Positions 26,658 to 34,464 of a DNA stretch of 64,000 nucleotides are shown here, piece after piece. The notes below the pieces were generated by a model. That model was given only the letters and a program-made list of their open reading frames with translations. It did not search any database and was not told the origin of the DNA. The stretch's first letter is position 1, and every line of letters begins with the position of its first letter. Location of the stretch: positions 992,001 through 1,056,000 of the forward strand of contig NZ_JAHRYQ010000001.1 of assembly GCF_020622065.1 (NCBI RefSeq). The letters are read 5' to 3'. The DNA comes from Geothrix sp. (GTDB lineage: Bacteria; Acidobacteriota; Holophagae; Holophagales; Holophagaceae). A program made the position numbers and the translations under genes.

Positions 26658-28088
26658 CTACTTGTCGAGGGCTTCCACAGACTTGATGCCCCAGGCGAAC
26701 GCTTCTTCGTTGAGGGGGATCAGGGCGCACTTGTCCTTCAGGGCCACACGGATGGCGGTGAGGAGGGTGTCCTTGGGGAAGATGCCCGTGGCGGCCTGCA
26801 GGGCACCCAGCGCCACGATGTTCTTCACCACGGCCTTGCCCAGATCGGTGGCGATGCCCGTGAAGGGCACGGGGAAGACCTTGATGCTGGGATCCAGCAC
26901 GGGGGCTTCCGTGACCACGGAGCTGTCGTAGATCACGAAGCCGCCCTTGCGGACCGTGGGGCCGAACTTGACGAGGCTGGGCGTGTTGAAGGCGATGAGC
27001 ACCTGGGGATCGGGGGATCCGGGGTTCAGCACCTCGTCCTTGGCCACATGCACATCGGCGTAGGAAGTGCCGCCGCGGCTTTCGGGGCCATAGCTGGGGA
27101 TGTGGGTGGCGTCGAAGCCCTCGCTGATGGCGGCGCGGGCGATGAGCATGGCTGCGGTCTGGGCACCGTCGCCGCCGGATCCCGCCAGCTTCAGCGAGAT
27201 GTCTTGGGCGTCGAGGTGGGTGGGGAAGCCCTTGCAGAAGCGATCGGAGTGCTCAGAGGTGGCGCCGGCCAGGCTGAGGAGCTTCTCGCCCTTGAAGCAG
27301 GGCGGGTTGCGCTTGAACCAGGGCTCGACGGTGATGTCCTTCTTCACACCGAGGGGATAGACGGGCTCCATGCACTCCTTGACCCACTTGGCGGTGGCTT
27401 CGGGGTCCATCTTCAGGTGGGTGGGGCACTCGGCCAGCACCTCGATGAAGGAATAGCCGCGGCCCTCCACCTGGAGCTTGATGGCCTTCTGGATGGCCTT
27501 CTTGGCCTTGATGCGCTGCTTGGCGTCGAAGAGCGCGACGCGCTCCACATACACGGGGCCGTCGAGGCCCGCGATGATCTCGGCCATCTTCATGGGCTGG
27601 CCATTGTATTCGTTGCGGCCCGCGGGGCTGGTGGAGCTGGACTGGCCCATCAGGGTGGTGGGGGCCATCTGGCCGCCGGTCATGCCGTAGATGGCGTTGT
27701 TGATGAAGATGACGGTGATGGGGGCGCCGAGCTGGGCGGTGGCGATGGTCTCGGCCAGGCCAATGGAGGCCAGATCGCCGTCACCCTGGTAGCTGATGAC
27801 CACGCTCTCGGGGTTGGCGAACTTGTGGCCGAGGGCGACCACGGGGGCGCGGCCGTGGGCGGCCTGGCTGTTGCCCACATCGAAGTAGTAGTAGAGGAAC
27901 ACGGAGCAGCCCACGGGGCTGATGGCCACCGTGCGGTCCTGGATGCCGAGCTCGTCGATGGCCTCGGCCAGGTACTTGTGGGCCAACCCGTGGCCACAAC
28001 CGGGGCAGTAGTGGGTGGCGTGGCCCTTCAGGCCCTCGCCGTGGGAGTGGCGCTCGAACTTGTCGTAGAAGACGCTGGCCTTGCTCAT
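26658..28088 (-). CDS. 2-oxoacid:ferredoxin oxidoreductase, fused beta-gamma subunit
   Basis: A 476-residue fusion. Residues about 1-270 are the thiamine-diphosphate beta subunit, with THYCPGCGHGLAHKYLAEA, the TPP motif start SYQGDGDLASIGLAET and FINNAIYGMTGGQMAPTT. Residues about 285-476 are the gamma subunit, opening with LAGSGGDGAQTAAMLIARAA and containing SYGPESRGGTSYADVHV. Together with the upstream gene it makes a complete enzyme that oxidatively decarboxylates 2-oxoacids (branched-chain or 2-oxoglutarate) to acyl-CoA and reduced ferredoxin. Its start overlaps the alpha-gene stop by four bases. Confidence 0.92.
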   Translation of the reverse strand: MSKASVFYDKFERHSHGEGLKGHATHYCPGCGHGLAHKYLAEAIDELGIQDRTVAISPVGCSVFLYYYFDVGNSQAAHGRAPVVALGHKFANPESVVISYQGDGDLASIGLAETIATAQLGAPITVIFINNAIYGMTGGQMAPTTLMGQSSSTSPAGRNEYNGQPMKMAEIIAGLDGPVYVERVALFDAKQRIKAKKAIQKAIKLQVEGRGYSFIEVLAECPTHLKMDPEATAKWVKECMEPVYPLGVKKDITVEPWFKRNPPCFKGEKLLSLAGATSEHSDRFCKGFPTHLDAQDISLKLAGSGGDGAQTAAMLIARAAISEGFDATHIPSYGPESRGGTSYADVHVAKDEVLNPGSPDPQVLIAFNTPSLVKFGPTVRKGGFVIYDSSVVTEAPVLDPSIKVFPVPFTGIATDLGKAVVKNIVALGALQAATGIFPKDTLLTAIRVALKDKCALIPLNEEAFAWGIKSVEALDK

Positions 28089-29485
28089 GCGAGCACCTCC
28101 TTCTGACCCAGGACCCGGGTCATGATCTCGCTCTGCTGGGGCAGGATGCCGCCCATGCGGCGGACCGATTCGATCTCGGGGAACTGGCGGACGCCGGCCT
28201 TGCTGAGGGCGAGGCGCACCTCGTCCTCCAGCTGCCCGGCGCTGGCCTCGACCACCACGATGCGCTGGGCGCCGTGGATGGCCTTCTTCAGCTCTTCCAC
28301 GGGGAAGGGCCAGAGGGTGATGGGCCGGAAGAGGCCGGCCTTGACGCCCTGGTTGCGCAGGTCCTGCACGGCGCCCTTGGCCGTGCGGGCCGGCGTGTTG
28401 CAGGCGATGAGGATCACCTCGGCGTCGTCACACAGGAAGGACTCGGAGCGGGCCTCGACCTTCATGGCCTCGTATTTGGCATTGAGATGCACATTGTGCG
28501 CCTCGAGGTCGGTTTCCGTGAGGAAGATCGATGTGATGACATTCCGGCGGTGCATGGCATCGCCGTAGACCGCCCACTTCGGAATGCCGGGCTTGATCAT
28601 GGTTTCGGGCAGCTGCACCTTGCCCGTCATCTGGCCCAGGTAGCCGTCGCCCAGCAGGATCACGGGGTTGCGGTATTTGAAGCTCAATTCGAAGGCCAGC
28701 ATGGTGAGGTCGAGCATCTCCTGGGGCGTGGCGGGGGCCAGGGTGATGGCGTGCGTGTTCCCGTGACCCAGGCCGTGGCAGGCCAGCTTGATGTCGGACT
28801 GCTCGGGGGCGATGTTGCCCAGGCCCGGTCCGCCGCGCATGACATCCACGAAAACGCCCGGCAGCTCGGCGCCGATCATGTAGGACACGCCTTCCAGCAT
28901 CAGGCTGAAGCCCGGCGAGGAGGTGAAGGTCATGGTGGGCAGCCCCGCGCCGGCGGTGCCGTACATCATGTTCACCGTGGCCACTTCGCTGACGGCCTGG
29001 ATGAAGGTGCCGTCGAGCTTGGGCAGGAACTTCGCCATCAGCTCGGCGCCCTCGGTGGAGGGGGTGATGGGGTAGCCGTAGACATGGCGGCAACCGGCCA
29101 GCAGGGCTCCCAGGGCCGACGCATAGGTGCCCTTGATGACCAGGGGCTCCGTGCGGGGCAGGGGCAGGACTTCGGAGGGCAGGTCGATGGGCTCGGGCGC
29201 ATCGCTGGGCTTCACGCCGAAGAGCTTGGCGGGATCCTCCAGCTCGAAGTCCTGGATCTCGCCCTCATGGGCGGGGCGCAGACCGTAGGGCTCGGGGCAG
29301 GCGTCCATGCACAGACCGCAGGCGTTGCAGTTGGCCAGGTCCAGCTCCACGGGCACCAGGCCCGTCAGGGGATTGATCTGGTCGCTCAGCGTGATGCAGT
29401 CCTTGGCGCAGGCGTCGAGACACCGGCCGCAGCCCTTGCAATACTCCGGCAGCAGAAAGGGTTTGGGTCGTTCTTTGAGAGCCAT
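28085..29485 (-). CDS. 2-oxoacid:ferredoxin oxidoreductase, fused ferredoxin (delta)-alpha subunit
   Basis: A 466-residue fusion. The first 75 residues are a 2[4Fe-4S] ferredoxin domain with CKGCGRCLDACAKDC and CNACGLCMDACPEP. From about residue 110 follows the alpha (pyrimidine-binding) subunit, with IKGTYASALGALLAGCRHVYGYPITPSTE, GAGLPTMTFTSSPGFSLMLEGVSYM and VDVMRGGPGLGNIAPEQSD. The sequence style is closest to VorB/KorA enzymes rather than pyruvate oxidoreductase, but substrate choice is not certain. It heads a tight operon with the beta-gamma gene. Confidence 0.92.
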   Translation of the reverse strand: MALKERPKPFLLPEYCKGCGRCLDACAKDCITLSDQINPLTGLVPVELDLANCNACGLCMDACPEPYGLRPAHEGEIQDFELEDPAKLFGVKPSDAPEPIDLPSEVLPLPRTEPLVIKGTYASALGALLAGCRHVYGYPITPSTEGAELMAKFLPKLDGTFIQAVSEVATVNMMYGTAGAGLPTMTFTSSPGFSLMLEGVSYMIGAELPGVFVDVMRGGPGLGNIAPEQSDIKLACHGLGHGNTHAITLAPATPQEMLDLTMLAFELSFKYRNPVILLGDGYLGQMTGKVQLPETMIKPGIPKWAVYGDAMHRRNVITSIFLTETDLEAHNVHLNAKYEAMKVEARSESFLCDDAEVILIACNTPARTAKGAVQDLRNQGVKAGLFRPITLWPFPVEELKKAIHGAQRIVVVEASAGQLEDEVRLALSKAGVRQFPEIESVRRMGGILPQQSEIMTRVLGQKEVLA

Positions 29486-29569
29486 GGAAACTCCATGCAG
29501 GGACGCAGGTCCTACTTGGGGGAAGTGTCAGGCCCCCTCCATGTGCGCGTGGTCACAAGCGGGCAGGAT

Positions 29570-29625
29570 CGCAGACCGCCGCCGACCAAAAGGTCGGGAA
29601 TGGGCCCCGGGGTGGGCGGTCTGCG
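29570..29625. repeat. Nested inverted repeat (possible structured RNA or terminator)
   Basis: An 11-bp perfect stem CGCAGACCGCC/GGCGGTCTGCG encloses 34 nt that hold a second hairpin, CCGACC-AAAA-GGTCGG (29582-29597), and a GGGCCCCGGGG tract. It lies between nadK (30 bp upstream in minus-strand sense) and the start of the oxidoreductase operon (85 bp downstream). No T-tract follows on either strand, so it is not a classical terminator. It could be a processed or regulatory RNA structure in the operon leader. Confidence 0.6.
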
Positions 29626-29654
29626 TGGGACAGACCGGAAAGCAGGCTGGAGTC

Positions 29655-30533
29655 CTACCGATCGCCCCAGTGCAGCTTCTGCTGGAGCAGGGCGAAGAAA
29701 TCGAGGCCGGGCTGCTGGAGCAGGGTGATCCTGGCCTCGGCCTGGCGCAGGCGCACCTGGTCGCCGGGCAGCAGCTTGAGGCCCACTTGGCCATCCAGGG
29801 TGAGGTGGGCGTCCTCGGCCTCTTCGAGGGTGATCGAGATGGGGCGGTCGGCGGGCACCACCGAGGGACGCAGGGTCAGGGTGTGCGGGCAGATGGGGGC
29901 GATGACGAAGGCCTCGAGGCTGGGATGGAGGATGGGGCCGCCGGCAGACAGGGCGTAGGCCGTGGAGCCCGTGGGCGTGGCCACGATGAGCCCGTCAGCC
30001 TTGATGGGTCCGGCGTCCTGCGCGCCCACCCGCAGGTGCATGTCCATGATGCGGGCGAGGGCGCCCTTGGCCACCACGGCGTCGTTCAGCACGGTGTGGC
30101 GCGCCAGCAGCTCGTCCCCCCGCCACAGCTCGGCTTCGAGCATGGGCCGCACATCGGGCAGGAGCGAACCGGCGAGGAAGGCCCCGACGGCCGCGCGGGC
30201 CCCCTCGACGGGGTGGGCCGTGAGGAAACCCAGGGAGCCCAGGTTGATGCCCAGGATCGGGGTGCCCCGCAGGCCCACGCGGCGGGCCGCATGGAGCAGC
30301 GTGCCGTCGCCGCCGAGCACGAGGCAGAGGGCCGCGGGCGGCTGGGCGGCGCCCAGTTCTTCATCCAGGACGAGCCGCGCCGGGTCCAGTCCCGCCAGGG
30401 CCCAGGGCTCGGCCAGGGCCCGCTCGCCAGTCACGGTCCAGCCCCGCTCCAGGAAGGGAGGCAGCGCTGCGCGCAGGGTGGACCCCAGGTGCGGGGATTT
30501 GACCTTGGCCACGAGGATCAGTCGCTGGGGCAT
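29655..30533 (-). CDS. nadK: NAD kinase
   Basis: A 292-residue kinase phosphorylating NAD to NADP. The diagnostic GGDGT is at residues 74-78 (LVLGGDGTLLHAARR), followed by ILGINLGSLGFLTA, the NAD-contact HTVLNDAVVAKG, and IKADGLIVATPTGSTAYALSAGGPILHP. Start ATG 30533 is back-to-back with the PBP1A gene, with only 28 bp between start codons, so both promoters must lie inside the opposite gene or overlap tightly. Confidence 0.94.
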   Translation of the reverse strand: MPQRLILVAKVKSPHLGSTLRAALPPFLERGWTVTGERALAEPWALAGLDPARLVLDEELGAAQPPAALCLVLGGDGTLLHAARRVGLRGTPILGINLGSLGFLTAHPVEGARAAVGAFLAGSLLPDVRPMLEAELWRGDELLARHTVLNDAVVAKGALARIMDMHLRVGAQDAGPIKADGLIVATPTGSTAYALSAGGPILHPSLEAFVIAPICPHTLTLRPSVVPADRPISITLEEAEDAHLTLDGQVGLKLLPGDQVRLRQAEARITLLQQPGLDFFALLQQKLHWGDR

Positions 30534-30561
30534 GGCATCACTCTACCGCTATCCTTGGGGC

Positions 30562-33042
30562 ATGGCTTCCGCGTCGGCGACCTCCTCCATCCTCTCCCGC
30601 CACTGGCTGCGCCGGGCCCTCGTGGCCATGGCCGCCGTCATCGCCGTGGGCGCCGCGGCCTTCGCGGTGTCCTGGTCCGTGCTGTCCCGCGATGCCGACA
30701 GCTTCCTCACGCTGTTCGCCCTGCGGGTGCCCAAGACCATCACCAAGGTGCTGGACCAGAATGGCAATGTCATCGGCATCTTCGCCGAGGAGCACCGCGT
30801 GGTGATCCCCTACGGGGACATTCCCAAGGCCTTCGTCAACGCCGTGGTGGCCACGGAGGATGCCGACTTCTGGGGGCACAGCGGCGTCTCCGGGCGGGGC
30901 ATCGCCCGCGCCGGCTGGAATTTCGTCGCCAGTTTCGGCCGCCGCCGCGAGGGCGGCTCGACCCTCACCATGCAGCTCATCCGCACCGTGACGGCCAAGC
31001 GGCAGAAGCGCCTGGACCGCAAGCTCAAGGAGATCATCCTCGCCCGCAAGCTGGAGAAGGCCTACTCCAAGAAGCAGATCATGGAGATGTACGCCAACGA
31101 GGTGTGGTTCGGCGGCACCCGGTACGGCATCGAAGTGGCCGCCCAGTTCTACTTCGGGAAGAGCGCCCCGCAGCTGAATGTGGAGGAGTGCATCCTCCTG
31201 GCCGGCATCATCAACAACCCCGCCTACTACAACCCCTACTCCAACGACCCGGCGATCCGCCGGCTGGTGCGGAGCCGGCGGGACCATGTGGTCATCCGCA
31301 TGGCCAAGGAAGGCTACCTGAAGCCCCAGGAGGCCAGCCTGCTCCTGGAGCGGCCCATCCGTCTCGCCCGGGAGAATGCCCACGAAGAAGCCGTGGCCCC
31401 CTACGCGGTCGAAGAAGTCCGCAAGTACCTCTACGAGAAATACGGCCGCGAGCAGGTGCTGAACGGCGGCCTGGAGGTCACCACCACGCTGGACAGCTTC
31501 TGGCAGGAATCGGCCAATGATGCGGTGCGGGCCGGCGTCAAGGCCGTGGACCGCCGCCGGGGTTTCCGCAAGGAGGGGGTGCAGTTCGTCACGGACCCCG
31601 AGACCACGCAGCTGAACGGTTGGAAGCGCTACCTCGAGCCGGGCGACGGTGTCCGGGGCGTCATCCTCGGCTGGAAGGGCGGCAAGGCGCAGGTGCGCAT
31701 CGGCAAGGTCACCCTTGAGGTGCCCGACACCGCCTTCGCCTGGGCCGGCAAGGATCTCCAGAAGCTGCTGCCCCGGGGGGCCGCACCGCTCTTCACGGTG
31801 AAGACCGCCGAGGATGGGACGCCGAAGACGCTGGAACTCGACCAGGACCCCTCGGTGGAAGGCTCCCTCCTGGCGGTGGATCCCAAGACCGGCGAGATCC
31901 GCGCCATGGTGGGCGGCTATGACTTCAACCGCTCCAAGTTCAACCGCACCACCCAGGCTTTGCGCCAGGTGGGCTCCACCATGAAGGCCTTTGTGTACGG
32001 CGCCGCCTTCACGGCCGGAAAGACCCCCGCCACCATGGTCCAGGATGTGCCCACGCGGTTCCTCGACACCGTGGACTTCCTCACGGTCACGAACCCCGAT
32101 GGCACCTCGGAGTTCAAGCCCCTGCGTTCCAATGTGAAGCCCTACGAGCCCAAGAACTACGAGCGCGATTTCTGGGGGCCCATCCCCATCTGGGAAGCCC
32201 TGCGCGATTCGCGCAATGTGCCTGCGGTCCGCACGCTGGATGATGTCGGCGTCCTGAATGTCATCGACTTCGCGCGGAAGTGCGGCATTACCGGCACCAT
32301 CCCGCCCTATCCCAGCATGGCCCTCGGCTCGGCCGACCTCACACTGAAGGAGATGGTGCGCGGCTACGCCACCATCGCCAACGGCGGGCTGCAATCGCCA
32401 GCGCCCTTCCTGATCAAGAAGGTGGTGGACCGCAACGGCCGCGTGCTGGAGAGCCACGGCGGCAGCGCCACGGAGCAGGTGCTGGATCCCCAGAGCACCT
32501 TCCAGCTCATCCAGTGCCTGCAGGGCGTGGCCACCAGCGGCACCGGCGCCCGCAGCAACGAGGTGGGCTGGCCCGTGGCGGGCAAGACCGGGACCACTGA
32601 CGATCACACCGACGGCTGGTTCATCGGCTTCTCCACCCGCGTGGTGTGCGGCGTGTGGGTGGGACTGGACGAGAAGAAAACCATCTTCCGCGGGGCCGAC
32701 GGTGCCAAGGTGGCCCTGCCCATCTGGATCGACTTCATGAAGGCGGCCCTCCCCACCACTCCGCGGGAGGAATTCCAGGCGCCGGAGGGCATGGAGTGGG
32801 CCGATGTGGACCGCTACACCGGCCTATTGGCGACCTCTGCCACCTCCGACCGGGTGCTGCACCTGGCCTTCAAGCCCGGCACGGCGCCCCGGTCCGGCAG
32901 TGATGCCGAGGCCATCCAGAAGGTGCGGGAGGCCCGCGACAAGGCCAACGGACAGCCGACGGAGGTCCGCATCTGGGGCCGCCCCAAGCCCGTGGAGGAA
33001 CCCAAGCCCGTGGACCTGGGCGCCAGCGATCCGAACGCCTAG
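30562..33042 (+). CDS. Class A penicillin-binding protein (PBP1A-type)
   Basis: An 826-residue bifunctional peptidoglycan synthase. After a single N-terminal transmembrane anchor (about 17-40) comes the GT51 glycosyltransferase domain with catalytic Glu99 in ATEDADFWGHSG, GGSTLTMQLIRT and LARKLEKAYSKKQIMEMYANEVWFG. The transpeptidase domain has SxxK at Ser472 (GSTMK), SRN at 550-552 and KTG at 675-677. An OB-like insert (about 340-420) precedes it, as in PBP1A. The C-terminus is a Pro/Lys-rich tail. The enzyme polymerises and cross-links wall glycan in the periplasm. Confidence 0.94.
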   Translation: MASASATSSILSRHWLRRALVAMAAVIAVGAAAFAVSWSVLSRDADSFLTLFALRVPKTITKVLDQNGNVIGIFAEEHRVVIPYGDIPKAFVNAVVATEDADFWGHSGVSGRGIARAGWNFVASFGRRREGGSTLTMQLIRTVTAKRQKRLDRKLKEIILARKLEKAYSKKQIMEMYANEVWFGGTRYGIEVAAQFYFGKSAPQLNVEECILLAGIINNPAYYNPYSNDPAIRRLVRSRRDHVVIRMAKEGYLKPQEASLLLERPIRLARENAHEEAVAPYAVEEVRKYLYEKYGREQVLNGGLEVTTTLDSFWQESANDAVRAGVKAVDRRRGFRKEGVQFVTDPETTQLNGWKRYLEPGDGVRGVILGWKGGKAQVRIGKVTLEVPDTAFAWAGKDLQKLLPRGAAPLFTVKTAEDGTPKTLELDQDPSVEGSLLAVDPKTGEIRAMVGGYDFNRSKFNRTTQALRQVGSTMKAFVYGAAFTAGKTPATMVQDVPTRFLDTVDFLTVTNPDGTSEFKPLRSNVKPYEPKNYERDFWGPIPIWEALRDSRNVPAVRTLDDVGVLNVIDFARKCGITGTIPPYPSMALGSADLTLKEMVRGYATIANGGLQSPAPFLIKKVVDRNGRVLESHGGSATEQVLDPQSTFQLIQCLQGVATSGTGARSNEVGWPVAGKTGTTDDHTDGWFIGFSTRVVCGVWVGLDEKKTIFRGADGAKVALPIWIDFMKAALPTTPREEFQAPEGMEWADVDRYTGLLATSATSDRVLHLAFKPGTAPRSGSDAEAIQKVREARDKANGQPTEVRIWGRPKPVEEPKPVDLGASDPNA

Positions 33043-33108
33043 CCTCCTCGCCACCTTGTGACGGGGGCTACGGCCCGGGTTTGCGATGCTGGAGGGCTGG
33101 AGCGCCCC

Positions 33109-34434
33109 GTGTCCCTGGCCCGAGCCCTGTCCATCCTCTGCCTCAGTGCCGGTACGCTCCTGGCCCAGGAACCGCCCTCCGGGGTGGAGGTCGGATTCCA
33201 GGAGCGCGTGCGCTCGGAATCCTGGGACAACCTGACCGACCACCGGACGGCCACGCCGGATGATCGGATCCAGTACCGTTTCCGGACGAGGTTCTGGGTG
33301 GGGGTGCCCCTCGGCCGGGACTTCACCTTCGCGGCGGGGCTGGTGAATGAGAACCGGAAGCTGGTCCGCCCGGATCAGGCAGTCCATGGCCGTGAAGTGG
33401 TCTTCGAGACCTTCTACCTGGACTGGCACCCGGGCTCGGCCTGGTCGCTGCGGGCGGGGCGCCAGACCCTCATGCGGGGCGATGGGTTCGTGCTCTGGGA
33501 CGGTGGGGCCCTGGATGGAAGCCGCGCGGCCTATGTCAATGCACTGGACCTCGCCTGGACCTCGGGAGGCTTGAAGGTCGAGCTGCTCGCCATTTCGGAT
33601 CCGTTCAAGGACCGCTACCTGCCGCGCCTGAACGAATCCGGCAATCCGAAGGAACGCCAGCTGCTGAACGAGCGGGACGAGGCCGCCCTCGGGATCTACG
33701 CGACCTGGCGAAAGGTGGGCCGGGATCTCCAGGCCTACGCCTTCCACAAGACCGAGCGCCGCGATGTCCGCGCCCTGGCGGATCCCCTCTTCACACCGGA
33801 TCGCCGGGTCGAGACGCTGGGGGCGCGGCTATCCGAACCCCTGGCCCGGGGTCTGACGGCGACCGCCGAAGGGGCGCTCCAGTCCGGGCGGCAGGAGGGT
33901 CGGCCCGGCACCCTGGAACCGTCTTCCACCATCCGGGCCTGGGGGGCCCAGGCGAAGGTCACGCGCACCTTCGAGCATCCCCTGCGCCCCGAAGTGACCC
34001 TGGGCTGGGTGGGGCTTTCCGGGGACGATCCTGCCACGCCCACCCGCGAGGGCTGGGATCCGCTCTTCAGCCGCTGGCCGAAGTGGAGCGAGCTTTATGT
34101 CTACAGCCAGGTCCTGGAAGCAGGCGTGGCCAGTTGGTCGAACCTGCGGATGTGGGAGGCCACGGTGCAGGTCCGGCCCCACGCTCGCCTGGGACTGAGG
34201 GTCAGCGCCTTCTGGCTCCGGGCCTTCGAGCCCGCCACGGCCAGGGGGGCTATCTTCGCGCCGGGCATGGGCCGGGGGCGGCTCCTCGAAGCGCGGGCGG
34301 ACCTCACGCTGACGGATCGCTGGCAGGGCCACCTGCTCTGGGAGCGGCTGGATCCGGGCACCTTCTATACGGGACGGGACGCTGGCCACTTCTTCCGGGT
34401 AGAGGCGGTCTATACGCTGACCCGACGCCGCTGA
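33109..34434 (+). CDS. Outer-membrane beta-barrel protein, alginate-export/porin-like
   Basis: A 441-residue exported protein. GTG 33109 gives a clean signal peptide (MSLARALSILCLSAGTLLAQ); the longer upstream frame would bury it. The mature part is a run of amphipathic strands with alternating charged and aromatic residues (RIQYRFRTRFWVGVPLG, FETFYLDWHPGSAWSLRAGRQTLMRGDGFVLWDGG) and ends in an aromatic-rich strand, FFRVEAVYTLTRRR. The RAGRQ segment and strand spacing match the alginate-export (AlgE-like) group. Substrate unknown. It follows the PBP gene after 66 bp. Confidence 0.78.
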   Translation: MSLARALSILCLSAGTLLAQEPPSGVEVGFQERVRSESWDNLTDHRTATPDDRIQYRFRTRFWVGVPLGRDFTFAAGLVNENRKLVRPDQAVHGREVVFETFYLDWHPGSAWSLRAGRQTLMRGDGFVLWDGGALDGSRAAYVNALDLAWTSGGLKVELLAISDPFKDRYLPRLNESGNPKERQLLNERDEAALGIYATWRKVGRDLQAYAFHKTERRDVRALADPLFTPDRRVETLGARLSEPLARGLTATAEGALQSGRQEGRPGTLEPSSTIRAWGAQAKVTRTFEHPLRPEVTLGWVGLSGDDPATPTREGWDPLFSRWPKWSELYVYSQVLEAGVASWSNLRMWEATVQVRPHARLGLRVSAFWLRAFEPATARGAIFAPGMGRGRLLEARADLTLTDRWQGHLLWERLDPGTFYTGRDAGHFFRVEAVYTLTRRR

Positions 34435-34446
34435 GCGGCGCCGGGT
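34420..34446. terminator. GC-rich hairpin between convergent genes, possible bidirectional terminator
   Basis: A 12-bp stem with one mismatch (ACCCGACGCCGC/GCGGCGCCGGGT) has a triloop TGA that is the stop codon of the outer-membrane protein gene. The helicase gene ends 19 bp away on the opposite strand. No long T-tract follows, so termination is plausible but not certain. Confidence 0.4.
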
Positions 34447-34464
34447 TCATTCGTTGGAATCAGC

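Noticed and set aside
26418-28106. A 562-codon plus-strand open frame opposite the beta-gamma oxidoreductase gene
   Set aside because: The translation is rich in Gly, Leu, Ala, Asp and His without any motif, whereas the minus strand encodes a clear TPP enzyme. It is an antisense shadow.
30538-32607. A 689-codon open frame antisense to the PBP1A gene
   Set aside because: It is a GC-bias shadow: the plus-strand frame has every PBP motif, and the antisense translation is low-complexity Gly/His/Leu sequence with no domain.
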